34,997 nucleotides of DNA from Escherichia coli (GCF_036503815.1 NZ_AP027767.1:1-34997); one strand, 5' to 3'; positions 14,126 to 21,025 are shown, numbered from the stretch's first letter. The notes: generated by a model from the sequence alone, not told the origin. Made by a program: numbers and translations.

Positions 14126-14530
14126 ATGAAGGATAATATCGTAGATTTTCAAAGAATCAGGGACAGCATGAATGATCATTCAACCGATGTTGCAAATGAT
14201 GCCGTTTATTCTGACAAAAAGAAAATATCCAGGTTCTTTTATCTGCTGACACCTGTCAGATACCTTCTGGCTGCTTCCCTTTATCTGGTTGTTGTTATTC
14301 CATTGGGGATTCTTGCGGGATTTCGTTTCTTGTTGCAGTTTTTAGGCGGTATCGCAGTGATGGGTTTAACTATCGCCTGGTACATGGGTGCAGATGTCAG
14401 TAGTTACGTTGTTCTTGCTGCATGGATCGCCTTAACTGTTTGTGGTTGCGCAGAGCAGATTTTTGAATGGTGGATCGAAAGCCGTTTTGCGTTCCGTCTT
14501 TTTGGTATCGGGAGAACGCCGGAAGAATGA
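14126..14530 (+). CDS. Membrane protein downstream of pir, 134 aa
   Basis: Begins 12 bp after pir with GAGG upstream, so probably co-transcribed with it. The N-terminal ~45 residues are soluble. Three hydrophobic segments follow: YLLAASLYLVVVIPLGILAG, LGGIAVMGLTIAWYMG and YVVLAAWIALTVCG, then a short cationic tail. No catalytic motifs. I do not recognise the family. It may tune replication or membrane attachment of the replicon, but that is a guess. Confidence 0.7.
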   Translation: MKDNIVDFQRIRDSMNDHSTDVANDAVYSDKKKISRFFYLLTPVRYLLAASLYLVVVIPLGILAGFRFLLQFLGGIAVMGLTIAWYMGADVSSYVVLAAWIALTVCGCAEQIFEWWIESRFAFRLFGIGRTPEE

Positions 14531-14556
14531 GCGCCGATCTTACAGACAGTAAAGAA

Positions 14557-14647
14557 CAATGCAGGATAGACAATCCGATGTCAAATGTTAACATTTGAAT
14601 CAGATTGTCCAAAAACGATGTTTTTGCCTGTGCCTGCCGCAGGCTCT
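14557..14647 (-). repeat. oriT: oriT core, copy 2 (inverted, perfect 91-bp copy)
   Basis: Exact reverse complement of 6082-6172, including the palindrome at 14581-14598 and the nic octamer TATCCTGC (minus strand, 14568-14561). It sits directly before the DUF2726 gene, as copy 1 does before taxA. R6K is known to have two functional oriTs, and the arrangement here matches. Recombination between the copies would invert the leading region plus replicon. Confidence 0.88.
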
Positions 14648-14664
14648 TTTAAAAGGAATATGAA

Positions 14665-15192
14665 ATGATATTTAACCGTAATAAAAAACGAGATGAACAA
14701 CATAATTCTGCTGTTGTTTTGCCATCAGCTGAAAATGTATTCTCTGATTTTATTAAGAACAATCCAGCTTTGACAACCAATGCTTTTACAGCCATTGGGG
14801 AGGTTGATTGTTTTACTAAAGTACCCTTACTCTCAAATAATGAATCAGAGTTTTTAGGCATTCTTTCACGTAATATTATACCTGATTATTCCGTTTTTCC
14901 CAAAATACGGCTCATTGAATTTGTTCGTCCTCATGGTAGCGAGGAAGCTGTAAAAGATTTAATCCGTGAAGTGCAGAATATAACCTGTGATTTTGTCCTG
15001 AAATCATATGATGAAACAGTCCTGGCTGTTATCCAGTTTGGTGAAACCGCAACCGTCAGACAGCAAAAGAAAAAACTGATTATCCAGCGCGTGTGTGCTA
15101 TGACAGGAATTTCTTTTTTCGAATTTAAAAACACTGTCGATATGATGGGGAGCGAAGATTTTTGTCAGTTCCTGCGGGATGATGAAGAGTAA
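14665..15192 (+). CDS. DUF2726-family protein
   Basis: A 175-aa protein starting at ATG 14665, with AAGGA about 10 nt upstream. After a basic N-terminus, the middle holds the DUF2726 pattern: LLSNNESEFLGIL (residues ~52-65), then YSVFPKIRLIEFVRP (~75-90), CDFVLKSYDETVLAVIQF (~110-128) and a C-terminal helical part (KLIIQRVCAMTGISFFEF). The family is related to restriction-endonuclease-like folds found near topoisomerase or nuclease domains; its role on plasmids is unknown. The oriT copy immediately upstream acts as its promoter region. Confidence 0.75.
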   Translation: MIFNRNKKRDEQHNSAVVLPSAENVFSDFIKNNPALTTNAFTAIGEVDCFTKVPLLSNNESEFLGILSRNIIPDYSVFPKIRLIEFVRPHGSEEAVKDLIREVQNITCDFVLKSYDETVLAVIQFGETATVRQQKKKLIIQRVCAMTGISFFEFKNTVDMMGSEDFCQFLRDDEE

Positions 15193-15222
15193 TTAAAAAT
15201 AAGCCCACATATTTGCGGGCTT
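15193..15222 (-). terminator. Terminator (best on minus strand)
   Basis: AAGCCCACA/TGCGGGCTT stem (one mismatch) at 15201-15222 with a 4-nt loop. On the minus strand it is followed by TTATTTTTAATT. It closes the split DUF2806/pap2 transcript and may also serve the DUF2726 gene from the other side. Confidence 0.65.
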
Positions 15223-15343
15223 AACAGGCTCTTTATTAGTACTTGCTGCATTTGTGATTACTGGCAACACAGTTTTCACTGGGCAGTTTTTGCGGTCGCT
15301 TTTAATTATGGTTAGTGGAACTCAGACAGGTAACTCGACCTCT
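15223..15343. other. Short intergenic stretch
   Basis: About 120 bp between the terminator and the end of the DUF2806 remnant; no gene or clear signal seen. Confidence 0.5.
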
Positions 15344-15583
15344 TTACATATTAATAATTGATAGTTTTACCTGGCTTCCTTCAACATTTATTTTGTTGAG
15401 GAATTTATTTAAATACGCAATATCTGGAGTGGAACCGCATATTTTCATCAATTCTTGACCGATAGGCGTAAGTAAAGCCGTTCCTATTGGTAGTTTCCAG
15501 GTTGATGAATCATCGCTTTGAAACTCAACTGAAAAAACCGTTCCGTAATAACCGATACGACCGTTTTTACTTTTAAAGCCGAT
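15344..15583 (-). pseudogene. DUF2806 gene, C-terminal 79 codons (3' half split by the mcr-1 cassette)
   Basis: Reading the minus strand from 15583 gives an open frame (IGFKSKNGRIGYYG..., then LPIGTALLTPIGQEL) ending in TAA at 15346-15344. It has no start or ribosome-binding site. Its frame joins exactly to the 5' half at 18805-18179 (codons AAA TTA then ATC GGC) if the cassette and one TA are removed, restoring a 288-aa protein. LTPIGQEL is the typical end region of DUF2806 proteins. Confidence 0.85.
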
Positions 15584-16329
15584 TAAACTTGTTCACCCTT
15601 CTTAAAAAACACCCACGCAAGCCCTGCCGACATCGCCCACGCAAGCATCATCGACACCACCGTATGGCTCAAAAAATGATCGCCAATAATCATCTTATAG
15701 CAGCCCATCGCCCAGCCCAATGCCATCACCACGATGATGATCGCACCACGACGGCGGCGCAAACTTGGCGCAAACGCAAAGGCAAACAGCGCAAATCCGC
15801 TACTGGCATGCGCCGCAGGAAAGCACTTATCAGGAATGGTGTTACGCATACTATCAAGCATCGGCAAATACGGCAGCGTACCATCAAAAATCGTCAAATG
15901 CACAGGGCAGACCACATGAGTATATGCCTTCAATGACGCGACAACTGTCGGCACTAGGATCAAAGTCAGCACCAGATACGCAAGCTCACGCACGCGAAAT
16001 TTTGTCACTGGGACAAGCCACTTGGCAGTGATAGCATTGCCCTTTTTCTCATGATAAGCACGGCAAATGGTCGCAACCAGCAAGTAGATCAGCATCGCCA
16101 TCAGCAGCTTTTTTAGTCCAGAATACAGTAGCAAATCTGGCAAAAAAGCTTGCTTGGCAACCATCCAATGCCCCATACCCAGATAAAACCAATCAGCGAC
16201 CATCAGATTAATCTGACTGTGCTCAAGGGTCAGCGTGGCAACGATCGCCATGACAAGAGCGATACTCATCTCAGCAAGTAGGCGTTTATTTGATAAATAC
16301 GGCATAACAAACCCCACCCCACCGCCCAT
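15583..16329 (-). CDS. pap2: PAP2-superfamily membrane phosphatase of the mcr-1 cassette
   Basis: A 248-aa integral membrane phosphatase with about six hydrophobic helices. PAP2 motifs are visible: KCFPAAHASSGFALFAFAF (motif II, SGH-type variant AH-ASSG near residue 170) and MIIGDHFLSHTVVS (motif III, His in GDHFLSH). It lies 47 bp downstream of mcr-1 and shares its transcript. It is dispensable for colistin resistance as far as is known. The TAA stop appears to be made at the cassette junction: TA of the target duplication plus A of the host gene. The protein end may therefore differ from copies in other contexts. Confidence 0.92.
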   Translation of the reverse strand: MGGGVGFVMPYLSNKRLLAEMSIALVMAIVATLTLEHSQINLMVADWFYLGMGHWMVAKQAFLPDLLLYSGLKKLLMAMLIYLLVATICRAYHEKKGNAITAKWLVPVTKFRVRELAYLVLTLILVPTVVASLKAYTHVVCPVHLTIFDGTLPYLPMLDSMRNTIPDKCFPAAHASSGFALFAFAFAPSLRRRRGAIIIVVMALGWAMGCYKMIIGDHFLSHTVVSMMLAWAMSAGLAWVFFKKGEQV

Positions 16330-16376
16330 AATACGAATGGAGTGTGCGGTGGGTTTGGAAAAAATACAGGGAGAAA

Positions 16377-18002
16377 TCAGCGGATGAATGCGGTGCGGTC
16401 TTTGACTTTGTCCGCGGTGACATCAAACAGCTTTAATAATGTCGGCGTGATCGCGTCATGGGTCAGGACGGTATCGGTTGCCATTGGCGTGATGCCAGTT
16501 TGCTTATCCGTCCAGAAAAATGCAGGCACACTGCGCTGTTCTTTTGGTGCAAAGGCATTTGGCATACCATGTAGATAGACACCGTTCTCACCCAGACTTT
16601 CGCCATGATCGCTGACATACAGCATTGAGACATCATAGGCATTGCTGTGCGTCTGCAGCCACTGGATACTTTGAGCGATGAAATCATCGGTGGCAAGCAA
16701 GGCATTGTCATAAGCATTGATCAAGGACTGATGTTCGCACTTGGCAAGCTCATTACCTTCACACACTGGCGTGAATTTGGCAAACTTTTCATCATATCGC
16801 TTAAAATACGCAGGCCCGTGATTGCCCATTTGGTGCAGCATGATCAGCATATCTTTGCCGTTATTGGCAGCGACAAAGTCATCTAAGCCAACGAGCATAC
16901 CGACATCGCGGCATTCGTTATAAGGATTGGTGTTGCAGATGGCGTTGTTGGTCGCGGATTTATAATCGGCAAATTGCGCTTTTGGCAGCTTATCCATCAC
17001 GCCTTTTGAGTCCGAATTATTATCACGCCACAAGATACTTACGCCCAAGCGATCCAGCGTATCCAGCACATTTTCTTGGTATTTGGCGGTATCGACATCA
17101 TACTCATCCGCGCCCAGATAGCTGAACATACACGGCACAGAATACGCCGTCGATGTGCCGCACGATGTGACATTGCTAAAATTGGTCACGCCATCGATCT
17201 TGGCAAGCTGTGGGAAAGTATCGCGCTCATAGCCATTGAAGCTGACATGATCGGCGCGTGCCGTCTCACCGACGACGAACACCACTAGGCGTGGCTTACG
17301 CATATCAGGCTTGGTTGCTTGTACCGCGTCTTTGGCGTGATAAATGGTATCTTTTGGCGCACTGGCTTTTTTATACTCAATACTGGCAAGCTTACCCACC
17401 GAGTAGATTGGCATGATCGGATTGACATAGCTACGCAGCGGCTTATGCACGCGAAAGAAACTGGCATAATGACTGCTGAACGCCACCACAGGCAGTAAAA
17501 TCAGCGCAAGACTTGCCACGATCAAGCCCAATCGGCGCATCAAACCCTTGCCCCAAGTCGGATAATCCACCTTAACAAAAGCCACAAGCAAACTTGGTAG
17601 CACACCCAAACCAATGATACGCATGATAAACGCTGCGTTTAATAGATCCTTGGTCTCGGCTTGGTCGGTCTGTAGGGCATTTTGGAGCATGGTCGTATCA
17701 TAGACCGTGCCATAAGTGTCAGTAAAATAACTGGTCACCGCGCCCATGATTAATAGCAAAATCAACACAGGCTTTAGCACATAGCGATACGATGATAACA
17801 GCGTGGTGATCAGTAGCATCGCGCCAAAGAGCACGACAGCGATCGTCAGCACAAAGCCGAGATTGTCCGCGATGGGATAGGTTTGGCTGATTTTATCAAA
17901 AAAGGTAAGATTGGCGGTCGCGGTCAAGAAAACGGCAACACTCGCCACAAGAACAAACGGACTGACCGAGCGTCGGTACCACACAGAAGTATGCTGCATC
18001 AT
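16377..18002 (-). CDS. mcr-1: MCR-1 phosphoethanolamine-lipid A transferase (colistin resistance)
   Basis: Transfers phosphoethanolamine from phosphatidylethanolamine to lipid A, lowering polymyxin binding. 541 aa, full length. The N-terminal ~200 residues hold five hydrophobic segments anchoring it in the inner membrane; the rest is a periplasmic alkaline-phosphatase-like domain. The zinc and catalytic region is visible: VVGETARADH (Glu246), CGTSTAYSVPCMFSYLG (nucleophile Thr285), MHQMGNHGP and YVSDHGESLGENG (Asp465-His466). Cys pairs for disulfides are present. The N-terminus MMQHTSVWYRR is that of MCR-1, and I saw nothing that marks a variant. The gene ends 47 bp before pap2. Confidence 0.98.
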   Translation of the reverse strand: MMQHTSVWYRRSVSPFVLVASVAVFLTATANLTFFDKISQTYPIADNLGFVLTIAVVLFGAMLLITTLLSSYRYVLKPVLILLLIMGAVTSYFTDTYGTVYDTTMLQNALQTDQAETKDLLNAAFIMRIIGLGVLPSLLVAFVKVDYPTWGKGLMRRLGLIVASLALILLPVVAFSSHYASFFRVHKPLRSYVNPIMPIYSVGKLASIEYKKASAPKDTIYHAKDAVQATKPDMRKPRLVVFVVGETARADHVSFNGYERDTFPQLAKIDGVTNFSNVTSCGTSTAYSVPCMFSYLGADEYDVDTAKYQENVLDTLDRLGVSILWRDNNSDSKGVMDKLPKAQFADYKSATNNAICNTNPYNECRDVGMLVGLDDFVAANNGKDMLIMLHQMGNHGPAYFKRYDEKFAKFTPVCEGNELAKCEHQSLINAYDNALLATDDFIAQSIQWLQTHSNAYDVSMLYVSDHGESLGENGVYLHGMPNAFAPKEQRSVPAFFWTDKQTGITPMATDTVLTHDAITPTLLKLFDVTADKVKDRTAFIR

Positions 18003-18043
18003 GAGAAACTACTCAAAAAATAAACGGTGGGATAATTGCGGCA

Positions 18044-18071
18044 ATCATACTGCAATTTTTTAAGAAATCCA
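18044..18071 (-). promoter_or_regulatory. mcr-1 promoter carried on the cassette
   Basis: TGGATT (18071-18066), a 16-bp spacer, then TATGAT (18049-18044), 42 bp before the start codon. The spacing is slightly short. The promoter moves with the cassette, so expression does not rely on the plasmid. Confidence 0.7.
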
Positions 18072-18175
18072 GTACAATTTATCTGATATAAAAAATTATG
18101 CGATACAGAAATATTTCAGAAATTTTATTAGGCAATCATTGCGCAATCCCATACTGAATATACACTTGAGAGTAT

Positions 18176-18805
18176 TTATAATTTGTATCTTAAACTATAA
18201 CCAATGCCTTGTTGAATAACGCCTAAGGAGTCTAAAACCGAAAGTTTATCGAAAGTTATACCTTCAGTATCTCCATTCTCATCGGTAAATAAAATTGGAG
18301 TGAGTTTGTTTGCCTGCCAAACAAACTTTCCAAAATAAGTAATAAGGTTCGCTTCTTCTTTGCTTATAGTGGATAATAGTTTTAAGGTTCTACGACTAAA
18401 CGAACCTTTTGACTTTGCTTCTTCGGATAAAATTCTTCCCCAAAGCATTTGCATTTGTTCGTCACTAATATCCTCACACTCCCTGAAGAAAGCCTCTATC
18501 CAATCTTCGTCAATATCAGAAACATTATCACTCTCAGATAGACTTTGTGCTGCTTGCATTGTTATATTTTCAATGTTTTCCTGTCGTTTCGTTTCACGTT
18601 TGAGAAAACGCTCAACTGCCCGTTTTTCTATTCCCTCAAGCTCTAACCTAGAAATTAGCTCTGTGCGTTTAGCTTCAGCTTCAGCCTTCGCTTTTTTCCT
18701 GATTCTTGTAGGTTCATAAAGCACACCAATAGCATCACTTATTTTTTCAATAAGTTTTGTTCCTGGTTCTGATAATCCTGATAAACTTAAATCGATAAGG
18801 CTCAT
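18176..18805 (-). pseudogene. DUF2806 gene, N-terminal 209 codons (5' half split by the mcr-1 cassette)
   Basis: Starts at ATG 18805 with AGGAG 8 nt upstream and reads a coiled, charged region (RIRKKAKAEAEAKRTEL...), then the DUF2806 core (IDEDWIEAFFRECEDISDEQMQMLWGRIL, SRRTLKLLSTISKEEANL). It stops at a TAA made of cassette bases (18178-18176). The C-terminal 79 codons lie on the other side of the insert at 15583-15344. DUF2806 proteins are phage/plasmid-associated with no firm function. The truncated protein may still be made. An 8-bp inverted repeat AAATACCC/GGGTATTT lies in its leader at 18817-18849. Confidence 0.85.
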
Positions 18806-18817
18806 CTAGTGCTCCTA

Positions 18818-18988
18818 AATACCCGTGCAACAACTGTACAAGGGTATTTTATTGCAAGAGTAACTAAAAATGAATCACAACTACATTTAAAAGTGATGAA
18901 GTTAGTACATTCAGATAAGTATCTAAAAGAAAATGATAAAGAGTTTATTGGGCCACTTGCTATGATTAATCATTTCTGTCAGCTCTGA
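18818..18988 (+). pseudogene. Possible remnant of a plus-strand gene end
   Basis: An open plus-strand frame with coding-like composition (GYFIARVTKNESQL, then KEFIGPLAMINHF) ending TGA at 18986-18988, overlapping the end of the parB-like gene. There is no start with a ribosome-binding site; the first ATG gives 31 codons. It could be the 3' fragment of a gene brought in with the DUF2806 segment, or chance. Confidence 0.3.
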
Positions 18989-19235
18989 ACCACAAATTAA
19001 TGAGTTCGTTTTCGTCCAGATCCTGATAAGCCAGTAATGCTGCTTTGATTATTTTTGTCTTGGGACGATGCAGTCTTTTTGATTCGTTATCAATGAATTC
19101 AAGCAATTCATTCGGTATGCGGAATGAAGCCAGTTTTGTTTTGTTCTCTGTGGGGCGTTTTCCTGCGTCCTGAACAAATTTTGTGGCGTTCACTTCCTGG
19201 TTTTGTTCTAGTTCTGGTAGTTCCAGCTTTGCCAT
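18966..19235 (-). CDS. parB: Small ParA partner, likely centromere-binding protein
   Basis: An 89-aa protein with a flexible N-terminus and a C-terminal ribbon-helix-helix-like part: KLASFRIPNELLEFIDNESKRLHRPKTKIIKAALLAYQ (about residues 35-72) has the strand-helix-helix order of plasmid partition proteins (ParG/Omega type). It follows parA after a 74-bp repeat-containing gap. Type Ib partition systems use such small partners with a small ParA, which fits here. The symbol is by function, not by ParB homology. Confidence 0.75.
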   Translation of the reverse strand: MAKLELPELEQNQEVNATKFVQDAGKRPTENKTKLASFRIPNELLEFIDNESKRLHRPKTKIIKAALLAYQDLDENELINLWFRADRND

Positions 19236-19309
19236 GATGTACCTTCTAATCTGATTGTTTCACACTAATGTATATCATGATGATGTACATTAGTGTATGT
19301 CACTATGAT
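19236..19309. repeat. Par-type repeats between parA and its partner
   Basis: Copies of ACTAATGTATATCAT, GATGTACATTAGTG and TGTATGTCACTATGATTTAC. They share the GTATGTCA/TGATGTAC core with arrays upstream of parA and beside IS26, and are likely sites for the partner protein. Confidence 0.65.
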
Positions 19310-19957
19310 TTACAGTTCCAGTTCTTTCAGCAAGAGTTCGATTTGTGCTTTTGCCTGGCTGGCACCGCTAACATTACTTTTTAACTCGTGAACCCCCATT
19401 CCCTGATTCATTGCTCTTACAAAGGCCCGGAGAAAAGAAACCGTGCTTTTCATTGGTTTAAGCCAGTAATCATGGCTGTTGAGAGAGTCTCTTAATTCTT
19501 GTTGTTCACTGAACGTATTTGGCTGGCATTTATACAGGAGCACATGTGCAGCCAGCCTGGGATTTATTTTTTGCGCATCCCTGACAATTTTTGTCACAGT
19601 CTGAAGACTGTCTGCTTCCACCTGGGCAAGCGGGTCGATCGGGACAATCACAATGTCTGCAACTTTTAGTGCAGTTCTGAACTCCGTGCTGTCATATCCG
19701 GCAGTATCTATAATGAGGATTTCTGCTACATCTGCCATTTTTGTTATTTTGGCACTGATGTCGCCATAGGCTTCATTTAATGCGACGGGCGGTAATCCGG
19801 CCTGTTCTCTGCGTTTATTCCATTTTTTGGTCGAGCCATTCAGGTCTGTTTCAACAAGCCCCGTTCTCTTTCCCTGTTGTGAGAGGCAAACAGTTAAGTT
19901 GGTTGCCAGATGTGATTTACCTGTACCGCCTTTATCACCACCGATTACGATAATCAT
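19310..19957 (-). CDS. parA: ParA-family partition ATPase
   Basis: A 215-aa Walker-type ATPase that moves plasmid copies to daughter cells. The deviant Walker A is at residues 9-15 (KGGTGKS), Walker A' at VETDLNGS near 36-43, and Walker B at ILIIDTAGYDS near 80-90. There is no N-terminal helix-turn-helix, so it is the short type Ib class. The gene follows the repeat array at 19966-20110, probably its promoter/centromere, and precedes the small partner gene. Confidence 0.93.
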   Translation of the reverse strand: MIIVIGGDKGGTGKSHLATNLTVCLSQQGKRTGLVETDLNGSTKKWNKRREQAGLPPVALNEAYGDISAKITKMADVAEILIIDTAGYDSTEFRTALKVADIVIVPIDPLAQVEADSLQTVTKIVRDAQKINPRLAAHVLLYKCQPNTFSEQQELRDSLNSHDYWLKPMKSTVSFLRAFVRAMNQGMGVHELKSNVSGASQAKAQIELLLKELEL

Positions 19958-19965
19958 AGTACCCC

Positions 19966-20110
19966 TTGTATGTCACAGTGATTTACTCATGTGTATTTCT
20001 ATGTGATGTACGCATGCGTATGTCACATGGACATACTATAGTGTATGTCACAATGAATTACAATGATGTACATCATGAAGAAATACATTATTGTATGTCA
20101 GTGTGATGTA
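19966..20110. repeat. parS: Centromere-like repeat array upstream of parA
   Basis: At least five copies of a GTATGTCAC element paired with GTGATNTAC (e.g. near 19971, 20018, 20043, 20093), roughly every 25-45 bp, some inverted. Arrays like this before parA act as centromere and operator in type Ib systems. Confidence 0.75.
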
Positions 20111-20205
20111 CCCGTTGGTTGGTCACTTGAAAGCAAAAGTGACAGCGTTACTTTCGGTATCCTCCCTTGCTGCGAAACCTTGTGGCAATACAGCAATGAG
20201 TATGT

Positions 20206-20348
20206 TTAGTTACAACATTCAAAATTAAGCGATTAGATTCCGCCCGTACGGGCGGGGCGCGCCACTTTCTGTAGTGGGGAGGGGCAGGGAGGTTATGTTT
20301 GCTGGATGAGCGGAGGATGGAATGAGCTATTAGAATGTTGTAACTAAA
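20206..20348. repeat. 143-bp element with 16-bp perfect terminal inverted repeats
   Basis: TTTAGTTACAACATTC at 20206-20221 and its exact complement at 20333-20348. Inside are a 16-bp palindrome CCGCCCGTACGGGCGG (20241-20256) and a purine-rich tract. No gene inside. It may be a MITE-like insertion or a structured RNA/DNA element. No clear target duplication seen. Confidence 0.6.
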
Positions 20349-20361
20349 GGGTATCCCAATT

Positions 20362-20383
20362 AAAGGCCACTTACGCGGCCTTT
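20362..20383 (-). terminator. Hairpin at the end of the 59-aa gene
   Basis: AAAGGCC/GGCCTTT with an 8-nt loop, overlapping the stop codon of the gene at 20371-20550 and followed by TTTAATTGG on the minus strand. Probably its terminator. Confidence 0.6.
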
Positions 20384-20550
20384 GTCTGTCGGTTCTTCGG
20401 TCTGGTGACATACCACGATAAACATCCCACAGCAACACTCATAAGCATTCCGGATAAGCGATCATCGATGCCAGGAAACAGGCAACCGACAAACATCGCA
20501 ACAGGGAAAGGAAGAAGTAAACAGCGCCCCAAAATGCTCATAAAATCCAT
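20371..20550 (-). CDS. Small membrane protein, 59 aa
   Basis: ATG 20550 (MDFMSILGR) is chosen over an upstream in-frame Met because a very strong AAGGAGG lies 6-7 nt before it. Two hydrophobic helices (LLLPFPVAMFVGCLFPGI and SGMLMSVAVGCLSWYV) are separated by a short acidic turn (DDRLSG); the tail is basic (TRPKNRQTKAA). It lies downstream of the 31-aa peptide gene, beyond the 12-bp stem at 20570-20600. Function unknown. It could act with the peptide or be an independent small envelope protein. Confidence 0.65.
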   Translation of the reverse strand: MDFMSILGRCLLLPFPVAMFVGCLFPGIDDRLSGMLMSVAVGCLSWYVTRPKNRQTKAA

Positions 20551-20569
20551 AAATCCTCCTTTTTTGTTA

Positions 20570-20600
20570 AAGGGCAGGAAGCGGTTCACTTCCTGCCCTT
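20570..20600. repeat. Very stable hairpin between two small membrane-protein genes
   Basis: AAGGGCAGGAAG and CTTCCTGCCCTT, a perfect 12-bp stem with a 7-nt loop. It may end the toxin mRNA (no long U-run) or protect its 3' end, as is usual for type I toxin mRNAs. Confidence 0.7.
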
Positions 20601-20619
20601 AGTTACGTTTCCGTTGTCA

Positions 20620-20715
20620 TCAATCGATGAATTGGCGGATCAGTTCCAGAACTGCAATCAGCGCGTTTGCAACGGCGACCACAGCTCTGAGAACGATGAT
20701 TAACATATTAATCAT
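20620..20715 (-). CDS. Candidate type I toxin, 31-aa hydrophobic peptide (ZorO/TisB-like)
   Basis: ORF of 31 codons from ATG 20715 to TGA 20620. One hydrophobic helix spans nearly the whole peptide, with few charges (R10, E24, R28, D31). The stretch ALIAVLELIRQFID resembles the LIAVLEL core I recall in ZorO and the amphipathic design of TisB, inner-membrane pore-forming toxins. Its GGAG ribosome-binding site is in a 6-bp hairpin stem (20722-20738). The mRNA has a ~210-nt leader, and a divergent RNA (21026-21113) is complementary to that leader. These are the hallmarks of a type I system. Not tested; family call by pattern. Confidence 0.6.
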   Translation of the reverse strand: MINMLIIVLRAVVAVANALIAVLELIRQFID

Positions 20716-20721
20716 CCGTTT

Positions 20722-20738
20722 CTCCAGTAAAACTGGAG
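20722..20738 (-). promoter_or_regulatory. Ribosome-binding-site hairpin of the 31-aa peptide
   Basis: CTCCAG-UUUUA-CUGGAG, with the ribosome-binding GGAG inside the second arm, ending 7 nt before the start codon. Translation should need unfolding, processing or upstream standby binding. Confidence 0.65.
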
Positions 20739-20770
20739 GAAATCACCGTTGCTTGCTCATACACTGCCTG

Positions 20771-20917
20771 TCACAACGGCTCTCTCGCATTGTTAGGTGT
20801 AGAGTGACCTCCTCCTGCCAGAGCACCGAATACAGCACCACCTGTTTATCCAGCCAGGACTTTAAAATCGTTCATACCCGCAGATACGGGAACAGCAGGA
20901 TTGCAAGCCAACTACAT
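20771..20917 (-). pseudogene. Degenerate ORF in the toxin leader
   Basis: A 49-codon frame starting ATG TAG with a second in-frame stop at codon 24 reads LACNPAVPVSAGMNDFKVLAG then GGAVFGALAGGG. Its composition looks peptide-like (small glycine-rich prepeptide style). It may be a decayed gene whose remains now form the toxin mRNA leader, or chance. Confidence 0.25.
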
Positions 20918-20930
20918 GACTAACTGACTG

Positions 20931-20959
20931 ATTATACGCTACACAAAACACCCGTTACA
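20931..20959 (-). promoter_or_regulatory. Likely promoter of the 31-aa peptide mRNA
   Basis: A perfect TATAAT (20936-20931) with TGTAAC 17 bp upstream (20959-20954). The start would be near 20924, giving a ~210-nt leader. The -35 box is weak. Confidence 0.55.
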
Positions 20960-20962
20960 CCA

Positions 20963-20990
20963 CTAAATGTGGTTCCTTAACCACATTTAG
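20963..20990. repeat. Perfect inverted repeat between divergent promoters
   Basis: CTAAATGTGGTT-CCTT-AACCACATTTAG, 12-bp arms. It abuts the -35 box of the divergent RNA promoter (20991) and lies 4 bp from that of the toxin, a candidate operator for co-regulation. Confidence 0.65.
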
Positions 20991-21019
20991 TTGCTTTACA
21001 GCACCATAGTGAATAAAAT
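20991..21019 (+). promoter_or_regulatory. Promoter of the candidate antisense RNA
   Basis: TTGCTT (20991-20996), a 17-bp spacer, then TAAAAT (21014-21019), which places the start near 21026, exactly where the complementarity to the toxin leader begins. Confidence 0.6.
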
Positions 21020-21025
21020 GTAAAC

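Larger units (their letters stand above)
15586..18178 (-). mobile_element. mcr-1-pap2 cassette, ISApl1-less remnant of a Tn6330-type transposon
   Basis: A 2593-bp insert inside a DUF2806 gene, bordered by TA at 15584-15585 and TA at 18179-18180. Removing the insert and one TA restores the host reading frame. A 2-bp TA duplication around mcr-1-pap2 is what ISApl1-mediated composite transposition leaves. Neither ISApl1 copy remains, which fixes the cassette in place. Confidence 0.88.

Noticed and set aside
15583..18002. Possible ISApl1 copies flanking mcr-1.
   Set aside because: No transposase or inverted repeats are present on either side; only TA scars remain.
20148..20438. 96-aa minus-strand frame over the 143-bp element and the end of the small membrane-protein gene.
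   Set aside because: No ribosome-binding site, low-complexity basic composition, and it runs through palindromes and the terminator.
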